24,803 bases of DNA from SKNW01 sp050485865 (GCA_050485865.1 JBJHCE010000028.1:1-24803); one strand, 5' to 3'. Counted from the first letter of the stretch, positions 1 to 8,674 are shown. A program made the numbers and translations. Notes: generated from the sequence alone by a model not told the origin.

Positions 1-1640
1 CTCCGGGTGCGGCGGCCGGGAAGGACGAGGGCGGACCCCATCCAGAGTCCCGCCCCGCCGGCCAGGCAGATGGCGGTGAGCTCGAGGACCCCGTGGGGGA
101 GGACGAAGGCCCAGAGGTGGAGGCTCTGTCCCTCAAGGTGGAAGGCGGCGGCAGCGCCGCCGAACATCATGCCGTTCAGCACCAGGATGAGGACCGTGCC
201 CACCCCCGCCAGGACCCCGCCCACGAAGGCCATGAAGGTGACCCGGACGTTGTTCGTGAGGATCGAGGCGGCGGCAATGGGCATTTCTCCCTCGCCGATG
301 ACCGCCTCGCCGTAGCCGATCCCCTCGGCACGGAGCGACTCGGCGGCGCGGGCCCGCTCCAGGAGGACGGCGGGGACGAGCTCCTCGGCCAGGTCGGGGT
401 TCCAGACCACGGCGCCGAAGGTGGCGAGCCCCGGCCCGAAGAAGAGGAGCGAGGCGATGGCCATGGGGGGGAGGAGGCTCCGGACGAGGCGCGGAAAGCC
501 CCCGGTGAAGGCCTTCAGGAGCTCGAGAGGGGGGCGGCGCGGGGCGGTATAGAGGAGGTTGTAGCCCCGCCCCACCGACGACTCGAGGGCACCGAGGAGG
601 GGGATCGAGGCGCGGTACGTGCGGGCCCGGGCGAGGTCTGCCGTGACCTCGCGGTAGAGGGCCGCGAAGGTGGCCACCTCCTCCTCGCTCAGGGTGGAGA
701 GCCCCCGGCCCTGGGCCCGCCCCAGGACCTGGTCCCAGAGGATCCACCGGTCCCGCTGGCGCCGAAGGAGGGCGGCGGCCGAGGGGGAGCCCCAGGAGGT
801 TGCATCCCCCGAGCCGGCGCGGCGCGCCGACTCCTCGGCGTGGAGGTCTTCCAGCGCTTCCTCCTGCCGGTCGGCGAGCATCCGGGGGTTCGAGTCCCGG
901 AGCTGGGGAAGGTGGTCGGGCACGGCGCGGGAAAGGGAGGCGTGGATCTTCCCCGCCACCCGCCTCCGGGTGCCCCGGTCCAGGGTGGGGCGGCGGACGG
1001 CCCAGGCGTCGAGGAGGGCCCACGCCGGGTCGGGAAGGAGGGGGGCGCCGGGGGTCGCCGGGGACTCGGCGCCGGCTTCGCGCCGGTCGGAGGCGGGGGC
1101 GCGTCCGGCCACCTCCGCGAGCGTCGCCACCGGGCGCTCCCGGATCACCACCGTCCCCGCCGCCAGGTCGCCCGGGCGCTGAGCCTTCGGGTGAAGGAGG
1201 ATGAAGCTTCCCCCGAGAAGCCCGGTGATTCCGGGCTGGAGGTCCAGGATCCGGACCAGGTTCCGGATCGCCGCCCCGGGAAGGGAGAGGGGGAAGCCGC
1301 TCTCCTGGATCACCCGGAGCCCCATGGCCCGCTTTCCCGGGGTGCGCCCGCCGCCGAAGGCCTCGAAGGCGACGAAATACCCCCACACGAGGACGAAGAA
1401 GGCCACGGTGGCGGCGGCGAGGACCCACCCGCCGGCAAGCTGGGCCATGCCGAGCCCCGCCATTCCGAAGAGGGTGAAGCCCACCCCCAGGGCCAGGACG
1501 AGCACGAGGAGCAGGAGGAGGAGCCCGTCCAGGAGGAAGGCGGCGAAGCGGGATCCGGGGCCGGCAAGTTCGTATCCCACCCCCACCTGCTCCGGGGTCT
1601 CGACCCGGAGCGTCCGGTCGGAGGTGGGCGTTTCGGTCAT
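1..1640 (-). CDS. RDD domain-SpoIIM domain fusion membrane protein (partial, C-terminus beyond the window)
   Basis: The reading frame runs from the ATG at 1640 to the window edge with no stop, giving about 546 residues. Residues 20-170 form an RDD domain: R31 and D38 in the first helix, a long hydrophobic helix at 37-55, a second at 72-92, then GGGRTPGKRAMGLRV (97-111) and RPGDLAAGTVV (155-165), both family hallmarks. A charged linker of about 170 residues follows. The last third has SpoIIM-family features: NNVRVTFMAFVGGVLAGVGT and HGVLELTAICLAGGAGLWMG, each in a predicted membrane helix. In many bacteria RDD and SpoIIM proteins are separate neighbours next to MoxR/DUF58/DUF4129 genes; here they form one chain. 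The start codon overlaps the stop of the preceding lipoprotein frame (ATGA, 1637-1640), suggesting translational coupling; no separate Shine-Dalgarno is seen. The biochemical role is not established. A membrane transport or envelope role is inference. Confidence 0.9.
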   Translation of the reverse strand, partial: MTETPTSDRTLRVETPEQVGVGYELAGPGSRFAAFLLDGLLLLLLVLVLALGVGFTLFGMAGLGMAQLAGGWVLAAATVAFFVLVWGYFVAFEAFGGGRTPGKRAMGLRVIQESGFPLSLPGAAIRNLVRILDLQPGITGLLGGSFILLHPKAQRPGDLAAGTVVIRERPVATLAEVAGRAPASDRREAGAESPATPGAPLLPDPAWALLDAWAVRRPTLDRGTRRRVAGKIHASLSRAVPDHLPQLRDSNPRMLADRQEEALEDLHAEESARRAGSGDATSWGSPSAAALLRRQRDRWILWDQVLGRAQGRGLSTLSEEEVATFAALYREVTADLARARTYRASIPLLGALESSVGRGYNLLYTAPRRPPLELLKAFTGGFPRLVRSLLPPMAIASLLFFGPGLATFGAVVWNPDLAEELVPAVLLERARAAESLRAEGIGYGEAVIGEGEMPIAAASILTNNVRVTFMAFVGGVLAGVGTVLILVLNGMMFGGAAAAFHLEGQSLHLWAFVLPHGVLELTAICLAGGAGLWMGSALVLPGRRTR

Positions 1641-2277
1641 GGGGCGTGCCGCGGTGGGGGGTGGGGCGGTGGGGAGCCCCAATGTACGGCCCCCCCCGTG
1701 CCCGACAAGGCGACGTTGGGAGGCGGGCCGCCGAAGACCCATCGCTCCGCCAGGGCGAAGTCCCCGCCCGATCCGTTCCCCACCCAGAAGGCGACACCGC
1801 CCTCTCCCGGTGCGCTCAGCCGTTCCACCACCAGATCCGGCAGCTCGCTGCCGTCCACGTGCACCTGGACCTCGGTTTCGCTCACCACGAGGCGAAGGAG
1901 GACCCAGGAGTCGGGATCGGGTGCATTCCGAGCGGGGGCCTCGTAGCGGCCGGGGGACTCCTCGCGAAGGCGGTTCCACGGGAACTCCGGCCCTCCTCGT
2001 CCTCGCCCCGCACCAGGACCTCGAGGACTCCCGTGGAGAAGGCCAACCCGTCCATGACCGCGAGCCCGTCACCCTCCCCGGAGTCGAGGCGGACGAAGGA
2101 GCGTGTGGCCTCCTCGAGGACCGACAGGGTACGGTTCACCGTTCGGTAGACCTCGGGACCGCCAGTCGCCGGGGAGCAGGCCGCGGCGAGGCCGGTGATG
2201 AGGACCCCGAAGGCTACCGCGCGCACACCATCGCGTCGGGGTTTCCCGGACCGGGGACCGGAGCGGGCGCCATTCAT
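1637..2277 (-). pseudogene. DUF1080 / 3-keto-disaccharide hydrolase-like lipoprotein, apparently broken by deletion and frameshift
   Basis: The ATG at 2275-2277 overlaps the stop of the reductase upstream (ATGA). The N-terminus has a basic stretch, a hydrophobic core and a lipobox ending LAAAC, so an outer-envelope lipoprotein is expected. This frame continues through DGLAFSTGVLEVLVRGEDEEG, a typical early strand of the concanavalin-like DUF1080 fold, then runs into unrelated residues and stops at 1882. From about 1985 down, the other frame reads FPWNRLREESPGRYEA, APDPDSWVLLRLVV and VAFWVGNGSGGDF, the characteristic second half of the same fold, and ends at 1637. The central strands (roughly 45 residues in relatives, by memory) are absent between the halves. 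The simplest reading is an internal deletion not divisible by three. An assembly error is possible, since the final stop still overlaps the start of the next gene. The molecular function of this small version of the fold is unknown. Confidence 0.7.
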
Positions 2278-2900
2278 GAGGCCGCACCGGCTCCTGCGGG
2301 GTCCCCGGAGGCGGCGGGCCCACGGGGTTCGACGGCATACTCCAGAAGGAGGTGCCCGCCATCGAAGGAGTCGAGGCTCTCGAGCCGGAGAGGCGCCGGG
2401 TCCACCCCCCGCCCGAGGAGGGGGATACCGGATCCGAAGAGAACCGGGTTGTGCTTCACGATGAGCCGGTCGATCAGGCCGGCGGCGAAGAGCGAACCAG
2501 CCAGCTCCGATCCGCCGCACAACCAGATCGACAACCCCGGCTCCGCCTTCAGACGACGCACAACCCCCTCGGCTCCGGACGGCACGAGGGTCACTCGGGA
2601 GTCCGGGCTTGCCTCGAGTGTCGTGGAAAAAACGAAGGATCGAAGGGTCGGATACGGATCCGTCACCCCTTCCTCGAGCCCGACCTCCCATGTCCTCCGC
2701 CCCATCAATACGGTGTCGAATCTCCGGTTCTTCACCGGCGCTGAACCCCCCTTCGCCAGGTGCGCGGGAAAGGTCTCGGGGAAGCGGGCACGGAGCTCGG
2801 CGCCGAACCTGTCGCTCCAGGGAAACCCGTCGAAGGAGCCGTCCGACCGGGCAATGAAGCCGTCGGCGGTCACGGCCACATAGTAGACGACCTCTCTCAT
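2274..2900 (-). CDS. Dihydrofolate reductase family (RibD C-terminal domain) protein
   Basis: A 208-residue protein matching the size of stand-alone RibD_C/DHFR-like reductases. It opens with MREVVYYVAVTADGFIARSD, the usual first strand and loop. FDTVLMGRRTWEVGL gives the MGRxTwE motif, and WLCGGSELAGSLFAAGLID gives the GG-containing NADPH-binding loop, followed by NPVLFGSGIPLL near the end. The family reduces pterin- or ribosylaminouracil-like substrates with NADPH in the cytoplasm; which substrate this one uses cannot be told from sequence. The start at 2900 was chosen because it begins exactly at the conserved first strand; the frame stays open upstream but reads as low-complexity sequence there. 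Its TGA overlaps the ATG of the next gene by four bases, so it heads a tightly packed trio with the lipoprotein and the RDD-SpoIIM gene. No functional link between the three is apparent. Confidence 0.92.
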   Translation of the reverse strand: MREVVYYVAVTADGFIARSDGSFDGFPWSDRFGAELRARFPETFPAHLAKGGSAPVKNRRFDTVLMGRRTWEVGLEEGVTDPYPTLRSFVFSTTLEASPDSRVTLVPSGAEGVVRRLKAEPGLSIWLCGGSELAGSLFAAGLIDRLIVKHNPVLFGSGIPLLGRGVDPAPLRLESLDSFDGGHLLLEYAVEPRGPAASGDPAGAGAAS

Positions 2901-3030
2901 CCTGCTGCGCTCTCCTGCGGGGGGCGGCCGACGTGGATTCCCCTGGACACCGTTCGTGCCCGGGGGAGCGATTCCCCGGAGGTGGACCGGGACAGCCCCG
3001 ACCAGGACAGGTCGAGCCGCTCGGTCACGA

Positions 3031-4662
3031 TCACCGCGCCGCCCCATCGTGGTGATCGGATCCGGGCGCCTGCCCGCCCCAGGCGGCCCGGGCCCGTGCT
3101 TCAACCCCTGCCGCGTCGGCCTCCTTCCCCTGGGCCCGAAGTGCGGCGGCGAGCCCCCGAAGGGCCCATCCGTTCTCGGGGAAGCGCGCGAGGTCCTCCA
3201 GGAAGACCGCTTCGGCCTCGATCGCACGCCCGGCGGCCAGGAGCACGGAACCCAGGTCGTGCCGGACCGGGATGGACCACTCCGGGGGCTCGCCGTAGAT
3301 CAGTCCGTCCTCGAGGGCGGCTGCCTCGCGGAGGTGCTCGATGGCCAGGGGGAAGGTCTCCGTTCCGGCGGCCACGACGCCTGCCAGCACGTGGGAGGCG
3401 ATCTCCAGGATCGTCCGGGCCTCGTTGAAGTCAAGCACAAGCCCGTCGAGCCCGGAGCTCCGGTGGATCGTGGAGAGCGCGGTGAGCTCGCGCTCGGCCG
3501 AGGAGAAGTCCCGAAGCGCTGCATAGGCTCGCCCCCGGGCATAGTGCCAAATGGCGCGGGAGTGCAGCAGGTCGGAATCCGGGGCCTCGACGGCCAGGAT
3601 CGCCTCCCATTCCCCGAAGCGCACGAGCATCTGGAGGGTCCGGACCGCGTAGTTCTGGAGCATCGTCATTCCGGGGGCGCGGAGGAACTCCGGGGGGAGG
3701 AGCTCGGCTACCTTCTCGGCGGACTGGACGGCCATGTCGCGCATTCCGGCCATGGCCGCAGCAAACGCCATGAAGTCGTAATTGTGCGGATAGTACCCGG
3801 CCACGTAGATCCCCATGCCGGGCCGCTGGTCGCGGATGTACGTCTCGTCGGCATGCACCGCGTGCTCGTTGGAGCGGATGGCGTCCGCGTATCGACCGAC
3901 GCGGATGTAGATGTGCGCCGGCATGTGGACCAGGTGGCCGGCGCCCGGCATCAGGGCGGCGAGCCGCTCGGCGCAGGGGAGGGCCCATTGAGGATGCACG
4001 GCCTCCACCGCATGGATGTAGAAGTGGCAGGCACCCGGGTGGTTGGGGTTCGCCGCGATCACCCTCTCGAGGTTCCGTACGATCATCTCGGTACCGGGCT
4101 CGGGATCGCCCGACCGGTTCCAGTAGGACCAGGGCCTCAGCGTCATGAGGGCCTCGGCGTGGAGGGTCGCTGCCTCCAGGTCGGCCGGATGCGCCTCCGC
4201 CACCTCGCCGAGGGCACGGGCGTACGCCGAGTCGCGCGCGGCCCGGTCCTCCCCTGCGGCGGCGCCGTACCGCAGGGACATGGCGTGGATCAGCGCCTGT
4301 TCGACCCGCCCGGCACGGGGCGCGAGGCGAACGGCCTCCCGTACCGCCTCGAAGGCGGCCACCTCCGCATCCTCATCCATGGGCGCGTTGATGTTGGGGC
4401 CCAGCGCGGCGGCCACGCCCCACCAGCACATGGCGCAGTCGGGGTCCCGCCGGGCGCCCTCGCGGAAGGCGCGGATGGCCTCGGCGTGATTGAAGGCGTA
4501 GTAGAGGCGGAGCCCCTGGTCGAAGTAGCGCTGGGCGACCGGATCTGCGGTCGTCACGCTGTAGCTGTGGGTCCCCAGGTTCGTGTAGAGGGGAACCGAG
4601 TCACCGGTTGGGGTCGGGTGGCCGAGGGCCCAGAGGGCGGTGGCAAGCAGCAACGGATTCAT
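3031..4662 (-). CDS. Tetratricopeptide repeat protein, probably exported
   Basis: A 543-residue protein built from helical TPR-type repeats. Clear units include DPVAQRYFDQGLRLYYAFNH followed by AEAIRAFREGARRDPD, the GRYADAIRSNEHAV segment mid-protein, and AGRAIEAEAVFLEDLARFPE near the C-terminus. The start at 4662 has GGAG seven bases upstream. The first 20 residues (MNPLLLATALWALGHPTPTG) are hydrophobic and could be a weak signal peptide, though they lack a positively charged start. The centre contains conserved-looking CHFYIHAVEA and HMPAHIYIRVGRYADA with several histidines, seen in a widespread family of uncharacterised bacterial TPR proteins. No catalytic domain is recognised. TPR proteins usually act as protein-binding scaffolds, but the partner is unknown. 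It lies 137 bp downstream of the BTAD-hydrolase regulator and 130 bp upstream of the reductase, on the same strand. Confidence 0.88.
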   Translation of the reverse strand: MNPLLLATALWALGHPTPTGDSVPLYTNLGTHSYSVTTADPVAQRYFDQGLRLYYAFNHAEAIRAFREGARRDPDCAMCWWGVAAALGPNINAPMDEDAEVAAFEAVREAVRLAPRAGRVEQALIHAMSLRYGAAAGEDRAARDSAYARALGEVAEAHPADLEAATLHAEALMTLRPWSYWNRSGDPEPGTEMIVRNLERVIAANPNHPGACHFYIHAVEAVHPQWALPCAERLAALMPGAGHLVHMPAHIYIRVGRYADAIRSNEHAVHADETYIRDQRPGMGIYVAGYYPHNYDFMAFAAAMAGMRDMAVQSAEKVAELLPPEFLRAPGMTMLQNYAVRTLQMLVRFGEWEAILAVEAPDSDLLHSRAIWHYARGRAYAALRDFSSAERELTALSTIHRSSGLDGLVLDFNEARTILEIASHVLAGVVAAGTETFPLAIEHLREAAALEDGLIYGEPPEWSIPVRHDLGSVLLAAGRAIEAEAVFLEDLARFPENGWALRGLAAALRAQGKEADAAGVEARARAAWGGQAPGSDHHDGAAR

Positions 4663-4799
4663 GGTCGAACTCCGGAAGATGGCAGAATCTCGCGGGACGT
4701 CCCCCGTGACCCGGGCGAGGTCCCGTGCCTGAACCTTCGAGACAACGTTTCAACCGGGTTGCCGAAGCGTGTCGGCAGGGTTTCACGCCCTCCCGGTCT

Positions 4800-6491
4800 T
4801 CAGGGGTCCAGTTCCGATTCCAGGAACCGGTGGGTCTCCGACATCCATGCCTCGAATGCCGGCTCGTGGCCAAGGACGAGGTGGTTGTCGCTCTCGAGGA
4901 GGACGAAGCGGGCCCTGGGGATCCCGGAGGCGAGTTCCCGACCCTTGTCGAAGTGGATGCGACGATCTCCCCGGGAATGGAGGACCAGGGCAGGGGCCTG
5001 GACCTGGCCGAGCCGATGCCGCACGTCGATCGTGCCGAAGGTCTCCATGAAGCGGGCCGCGTTCTCCGGAGACGTCGACCGGCGCTCGAGCTCGTTGAAC
5101 CACTCGACCTCTTCCGGCGTGCCCCCCGGGATGAAGGTCTGGGTGAACATCTGCCTGTAGGCAGGAATGTCCTCGCCCCACCCGTGGCGGATGATCTGGA
5201 TCGAGGCGTCCCGGCGTGCGGCCTCCGCCTCCGTGCAGGTCGGGTCGACCCTCCATCCCGCCGCGTACCCACCGTGGAGGATCAGTCCGGTCACCCGATC
5301 CGGATGGCGGGCCGCGAATTCAATGCACACCGCGCACCCCTGCGAGATCCCCAGGAGGGGAAAGCGCTCGAGCCCCGCCGCATCGACCACGGCCTCCAGG
5401 TCGAGGACCCACGCCTCGAGCGACAACTCCGGGGGATCCCAGTCCGAAAGGCCGCTCCCCCGCTCGTCGTAGCGAAGTAGGCGGTTCCGGGAGCCGAGGT
5501 CATGGAAGAGCCTTCTCCATACGGGGCTCTCCCAGTCGAACTCCAGGTGGTTGAGCCAGTTCGCGGCCTTGACCAGAGGGGGTCCCGAGCCCACGGTCGC
5601 ATAGGCGATGCGGACCCCGTCGGTCGAGAGGCAGAACCGGATGTCCTGCGACAGGGGGACGTCCGGGAGCTCGGCCCGGGGGCCCCGGAACGCCCCCCCG
5701 GGGGATCGCGATGTCACCCCTCCTTCGGCCTCGATCCCGGCACTTCCGGGGCGCGGCTCGTGCCGGAGGATCGCGGACTCAAGCGCTCTCAGCCCCGGGG
5801 AAGGGTCGAGTCCGAGCTCCTCGGAGAGGAGCCGCCGGAAATCCTGGAAGGCATCGAGCGCCTCGTGCTGTCGCCCCGACCGGTAGAGGGCCTCCATGAG
5901 GAGGGCCCTCGGGCGTTCCCGGAGCGGGTCACCGGAAACGAGGAACTGGGCGGCCGCGAGGGCCTCGTCGATCCGGCCGAGGGCCATGAGGCAGGCCACC
6001 CGGCGTTCGGCGGCACTGACCCTCAGTTCCTGCAGGTGGCGTGCGCGGCCGAGGAAGGGGGTGAGGTGGAGGAACTCCTCGAAGGGCTCTCCCTGCCAGA
6101 GCTCGAGCGCCGCCGCGATCCGGCGAAGCTCCTCGGCGGGACCGCCGGCCCGGCGACTCCCGGCCACGAGCTCCTCGAAGAGGTTCGCATCCACCTCGAT
6201 CCCGGACAGTTCGAGACGGTAGCCCCCGGGTTCGTGACGAAGGGCGCTCCCGGGAGCACCCGCTTCGTCGAGGAAGGTACGCATCCTCGATACCTGGGTC
6301 CGGAGCGCGCCCATGGGATCCGCCGGAAGGTCCTCGCCCCAGAGCCAGTCCAGGAGCCGATCGGCGGCGACGGCCCGCGATCCGTGCAGGACGAGGAGGG
6401 CCAGGAGGAGCCTCTGCTTCGGTCCACCGGGGGACCGTTCCTCCCCGTTTCCGGTGTGGACCCGGAGGGGTCCGAGAAGGCAGATCTTCAT
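4800..6491 (-). CDS. SARP-type (BTAD) transcriptional regulator fused to an alpha/beta hydrolase
   Basis: A 563-residue two-part protein. Residues 1-95 are a winged-helix domain of the OmpR/SARP type (MKICLLGPLRVHTGNGEE, then PKQRLLLALLVLHGSRAVAA and ALRTQVSRMRTFL). Residues 100-245 are the helical BTAD domain (DANLFEELVAG, RALLMEALYRSGRQHEALDA, LGLDPSPGLRALE). After a linker, residues 283-560 form an alpha/beta hydrolase: RYDERGSGLSDW, the nucleophile elbow GISQG with Ser383, acid candidate Asp509 in HSRGDRRI, and His537 in SDNHLVLGHE, so the triad looks complete. SARP proteins bind direct-repeat promoter sites and recruit RNA polymerase. Here the hydrolase may sense or process a small ligand that controls DNA binding; that is inference. 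No Shine-Dalgarno is obvious at 6491, but the start matches the first strand of the winged helix. The TPR gene downstream may share its transcript. Confidence 0.93.
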   Translation of the reverse strand: MKICLLGPLRVHTGNGEERSPGGPKQRLLLALLVLHGSRAVAADRLLDWLWGEDLPADPMGALRTQVSRMRTFLDEAGAPGSALRHEPGGYRLELSGIEVDANLFEELVAGSRRAGGPAEELRRIAAALELWQGEPFEEFLHLTPFLGRARHLQELRVSAAERRVACLMALGRIDEALAAAQFLVSGDPLRERPRALLMEALYRSGRQHEALDAFQDFRRLLSEELGLDPSPGLRALESAILRHEPRPGSAGIEAEGGVTSRSPGGAFRGPRAELPDVPLSQDIRFCLSTDGVRIAYATVGSGPPLVKAANWLNHLEFDWESPVWRRLFHDLGSRNRLLRYDERGSGLSDWDPPELSLEAWVLDLEAVVDAAGLERFPLLGISQGCAVCIEFAARHPDRVTGLILHGGYAAGWRVDPTCTEAEAARRDASIQIIRHGWGEDIPAYRQMFTQTFIPGGTPEEVEWFNELERRSTSPENAARFMETFGTIDVRHRLGQVQAPALVLHSRGDRRIHFDKGRELASGIPRARFVLLESDNHLVLGHEPAFEAWMSETHRFLESELDP

Positions 6492-6603
6492 GCGGGCACG
6501 GACATCCGGAGGTCGGGCTCTGGGAAAGGCGCAATATAGGCGTCGCTCTTCCCTTCCGGACAGGGTTTCTGACGCGGGTAGCGTTCACCGTCACCCGCGA
6601 GGC

Positions 6604-6645
6604 GCCCCACCCCCCGGATCCAGGGCCGGATCCGGGGGGTGGGGC
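6604..6645 (-). terminator. Perfect 18-bp hairpin after the PD40 lipoprotein gene
   Basis: The arms 6604-6621 and 6628-6645 are exact reverse complements (18 bp, containing GGATCC next to a C6/G6 run and ending GCCCCAC/GTGGGGC) around a six-base loop. The hairpin begins six bases beyond the stop codon of the minus-strand lipoprotein gene. No T-tract follows on the minus strand, so it is not a textbook intrinsic terminator. It could still terminate transcription or protect the 3' end of the mRNA. Confidence 0.7.
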
Positions 6646-6650
6646 AAGCC

Positions 6651-8555
6651 TCAGTACCGGGGCGCAGCCACCGCCATCACGCGCCCCATCCAGGTGGGGA
6701 AGGGGATCGAGACCCGGAACCCGTTGAGCTCGCGGACGTGGAGGGTGGGGACCGTGCTCCCGGGCATCCCGCCGGGTCCCACGAGCGCGATCCAGTCTCC
6801 GCCGAGGAGGGCCGGCCCGCCGAGCCCCTCGGGGAGGGCGTTCAGCGGGTAGAGGAGCTCACCCGACGCGCCGGAGGCAAGAAGGGAGAGCACCGTGCCG
6901 CTCTGGGCGTTCCGCGCCTCGAAGGCCACGAGGTTTCCGTCGGCCTGCCAGGAGGGGTGCCTCAGGTCGTGCCCCGGCACGGTGAGGAATCGGCCTGGGG
7001 CTGCGGGAAGGGTGCCGTCGACCCGGACGCTCCAGAGCTCCAGCTGCTGGGGGCCGCGGCGGCTGAAGAGGAGCCGCGTGCCGTCGGGGGACCAGGTGGG
7101 ATCCTGGTTCATCTCGGCGGCCATCCACGCCGCCTCCACCACGGGGCGGGGGTCCGAGCCGTCGGCGCGCATGACCCAGAGTTCGGGGCCGCCCCGCCGG
7201 AAGGTCCGGAAGGCGATCCGCGTGCCGTCGGGGGACCAGGCGGGCTGGTCCGCCCGGAAGCCATCGTCGGTGAGCCGCCGGAGGCCGGTTCCGTCGAGGT
7301 TCACGGTCCAGATGTTCACCGTCCCGTCGGAGGCGGTACCGGCGAAGGCCACCCGCTGGCCGTCGGGAGAGAGCGCCGGCTCTCCCGCCCGGGTCCCCAT
7401 GGGGAGGATCCGCTCGATTCCGAGCGGCTGGAGTCCCGTCCGGTCGAAGACCATGCGGAAGAGCTCGGAGGTCCCCTCGGGGCGCGCTTCCACCACCAGG
7501 GTGCCGACGGGGGGTGCGCCCACCGTGATCGGGGCCTCCGCCACGAGGCTCCCGAACCGGTAGCGGAGAACCGTGCTCCCGATGACCCGCCCGCGGAGCT
7601 GTCCCATCCAGTCCCAGTTCGCCACGGTGGTGTTCGTGACCTCGACCCCGAGCCCCGGCCCGAAGACCCGCTCGCCCAGGTCGTTCCGGACCTCGACCTC
7701 GTCCTCGAGGGCCTGCCCCCGGAAGAGGTGGTTCCCGGCGACCCGAAGGGTGAGCGAGGCCACGGGCCGGGGGGTGACCCGGAACGTCCGGATGGCCGAT
7801 GGGGGAAGGGGCGGCACCCCGAAGTCGAGGACCGTCTCGACGGTGATTCCGGCCTCCAGGGGCTGCCCGGTGAAGGTGTCGGGCACCCGGGCCACCAGGA
7901 GCCCCTCGTTCACGAAGGTGGTGGCCAGGGGAATCCCGTTCCAGAGCGCCCGCGACGTGCTCCGGAAGTGGGCCCCCTCCAGCGCAAGGTCTACTGCGCC
8001 GGTGCGCTCGAGGACCTGGGCGGGGGTGATCGTCGCGAGCTCCGGTGCCGGGGGGGGCGGAGGCGGCTCAGGGGGGGTGACGGTGACTCCGATCTCCACC
8101 TCGCCGGTTCGGCCTGCGGTGGTGGCGCGGATCCGCGCGGACCCGGCCCCGACGCCCGTGACGAGGCCCGAGTGGCTCACCCGCGCCACGAGGGTGTCCG
8201 AGCTGCTCCAGCCGAAGGCGCGTCCGGGGACTTCCACCCCCGCCGCGTTCCGGGCCCGGGCCACGAGGCGGACGGTGTCGCCGACCTCCACCGAGGGCAC
8301 GGGCGCCAGCACGTCCACCACGCTCACCGGATCCACGGGGGGCGTGAGGTCCACGTCCGAGCATCCCCCGAGGAGGAGAAGCACGAGGACCAGGGCGAAG
8401 GTGCCGAGCACCGAGGGTACTGCGGCGAGGGCCGCCGGGCTCGAGGCCCCCGGGGGGTTCAGCAGGTCCACCCGGGGGGGACGGGTGCGGTCCGGGGTGC
8501 GGCGGGGGATGCGGGGCGCGTAGCTTTCGCCCCCGTCGTTTCGTTCGAAGTGCAT
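6651..8555 (-). CDS. Lipoprotein with Big2 and TIG-like domains and a PD40/TolB-type beta-propeller
   Basis: A 634-residue protein. The ATG at 8553-8555 is preferred over the in-frame ATG four codons upstream because GGAGG lies six bases before it. A basic N-terminal stretch of about 45 residues precedes a hydrophobic core and the lipobox LLLGGC (Cys65), so it is probably lipid-anchored. Residues 70-165 form a Big2-type Ig domain (VEVGDTVRLVARARNAAGVE, SDTLVARVSHSGLVTGVGAG). A proline linker (EPPPPPPAPE) leads to a TIG/IPT-like segment (ATITPAQVLERTGAVDLALEG). The second half has repeated PD40 propeller blades: GEPALSPDGQRVAFAG, QPAWSPDGTRIAFRTFR, DPTWSPDGTRLLFSRRG and HPSWQADGNLVAFEA. PD40 proteins of this type bind proteins or carbohydrates at the cell envelope; the ligand is not known. 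It is divergent from the TfoX-domain gene. Confidence 0.9.
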   Translation of the reverse strand: MHFERNDGGESYAPRIPRRTPDRTRPPRVDLLNPPGASSPAALAAVPSVLGTFALVLVLLLLGGCSDVDLTPPVDPVSVVDVLAPVPSVEVGDTVRLVARARNAAGVEVPGRAFGWSSSDTLVARVSHSGLVTGVGAGSARIRATTAGRTGEVEIGVTVTPPEPPPPPPAPELATITPAQVLERTGAVDLALEGAHFRSTSRALWNGIPLATTFVNEGLLVARVPDTFTGQPLEAGITVETVLDFGVPPLPPSAIRTFRVTPRPVASLTLRVAGNHLFRGQALEDEVEVRNDLGERVFGPGLGVEVTNTTVANWDWMGQLRGRVIGSTVLRYRFGSLVAEAPITVGAPPVGTLVVEARPEGTSELFRMVFDRTGLQPLGIERILPMGTRAGEPALSPDGQRVAFAGTASDGTVNIWTVNLDGTGLRRLTDDGFRADQPAWSPDGTRIAFRTFRRGGPELWVMRADGSDPRPVVEAAWMAAEMNQDPTWSPDGTRLLFSRRGPQQLELWSVRVDGTLPAAPGRFLTVPGHDLRHPSWQADGNLVAFEARNAQSGTVLSLLASGASGELLYPLNALPEGLGGPALLGGDWIALVGPGGMPGSTVPTLHVRELNGFRVSIPFPTWMGRVMAVAAPRY

Positions 8556-8674
8556 GAGTTCCTCCATCGTGTCCAGGCGCGCCCGGCGTTCGCCAAGGGG
8601 GCTGCGCGTCGTGTCCGGTTTCGTGGAGGAAGACTCGGGGGGGCGGGTTACGGACCTCTTAATCAGGGGGGTAT

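Noticed and set aside
886..902. GGTTCGAGTCCCG, resembling a tRNA T-arm
   Set aside because: It lies inside the RDD-SpoIIM coding frame and no acceptor, D or anticodon arm can be built around it.
93..1946. Long plus-strand open frame opposite the RDD-SpoIIM gene
   Set aside because: It is the antisense shadow of a clear membrane protein; its translation is Gly/Glu/Arg/Pro-rich without domains, which is usual in very GC-rich DNA.
2956..5160. Long plus-strand open frame opposite the TPR and hydrolase genes
   Set aside because: The opposite strand encodes recognisable TPR and BTAD-hydrolase proteins; this frame shows no domain or start signal.
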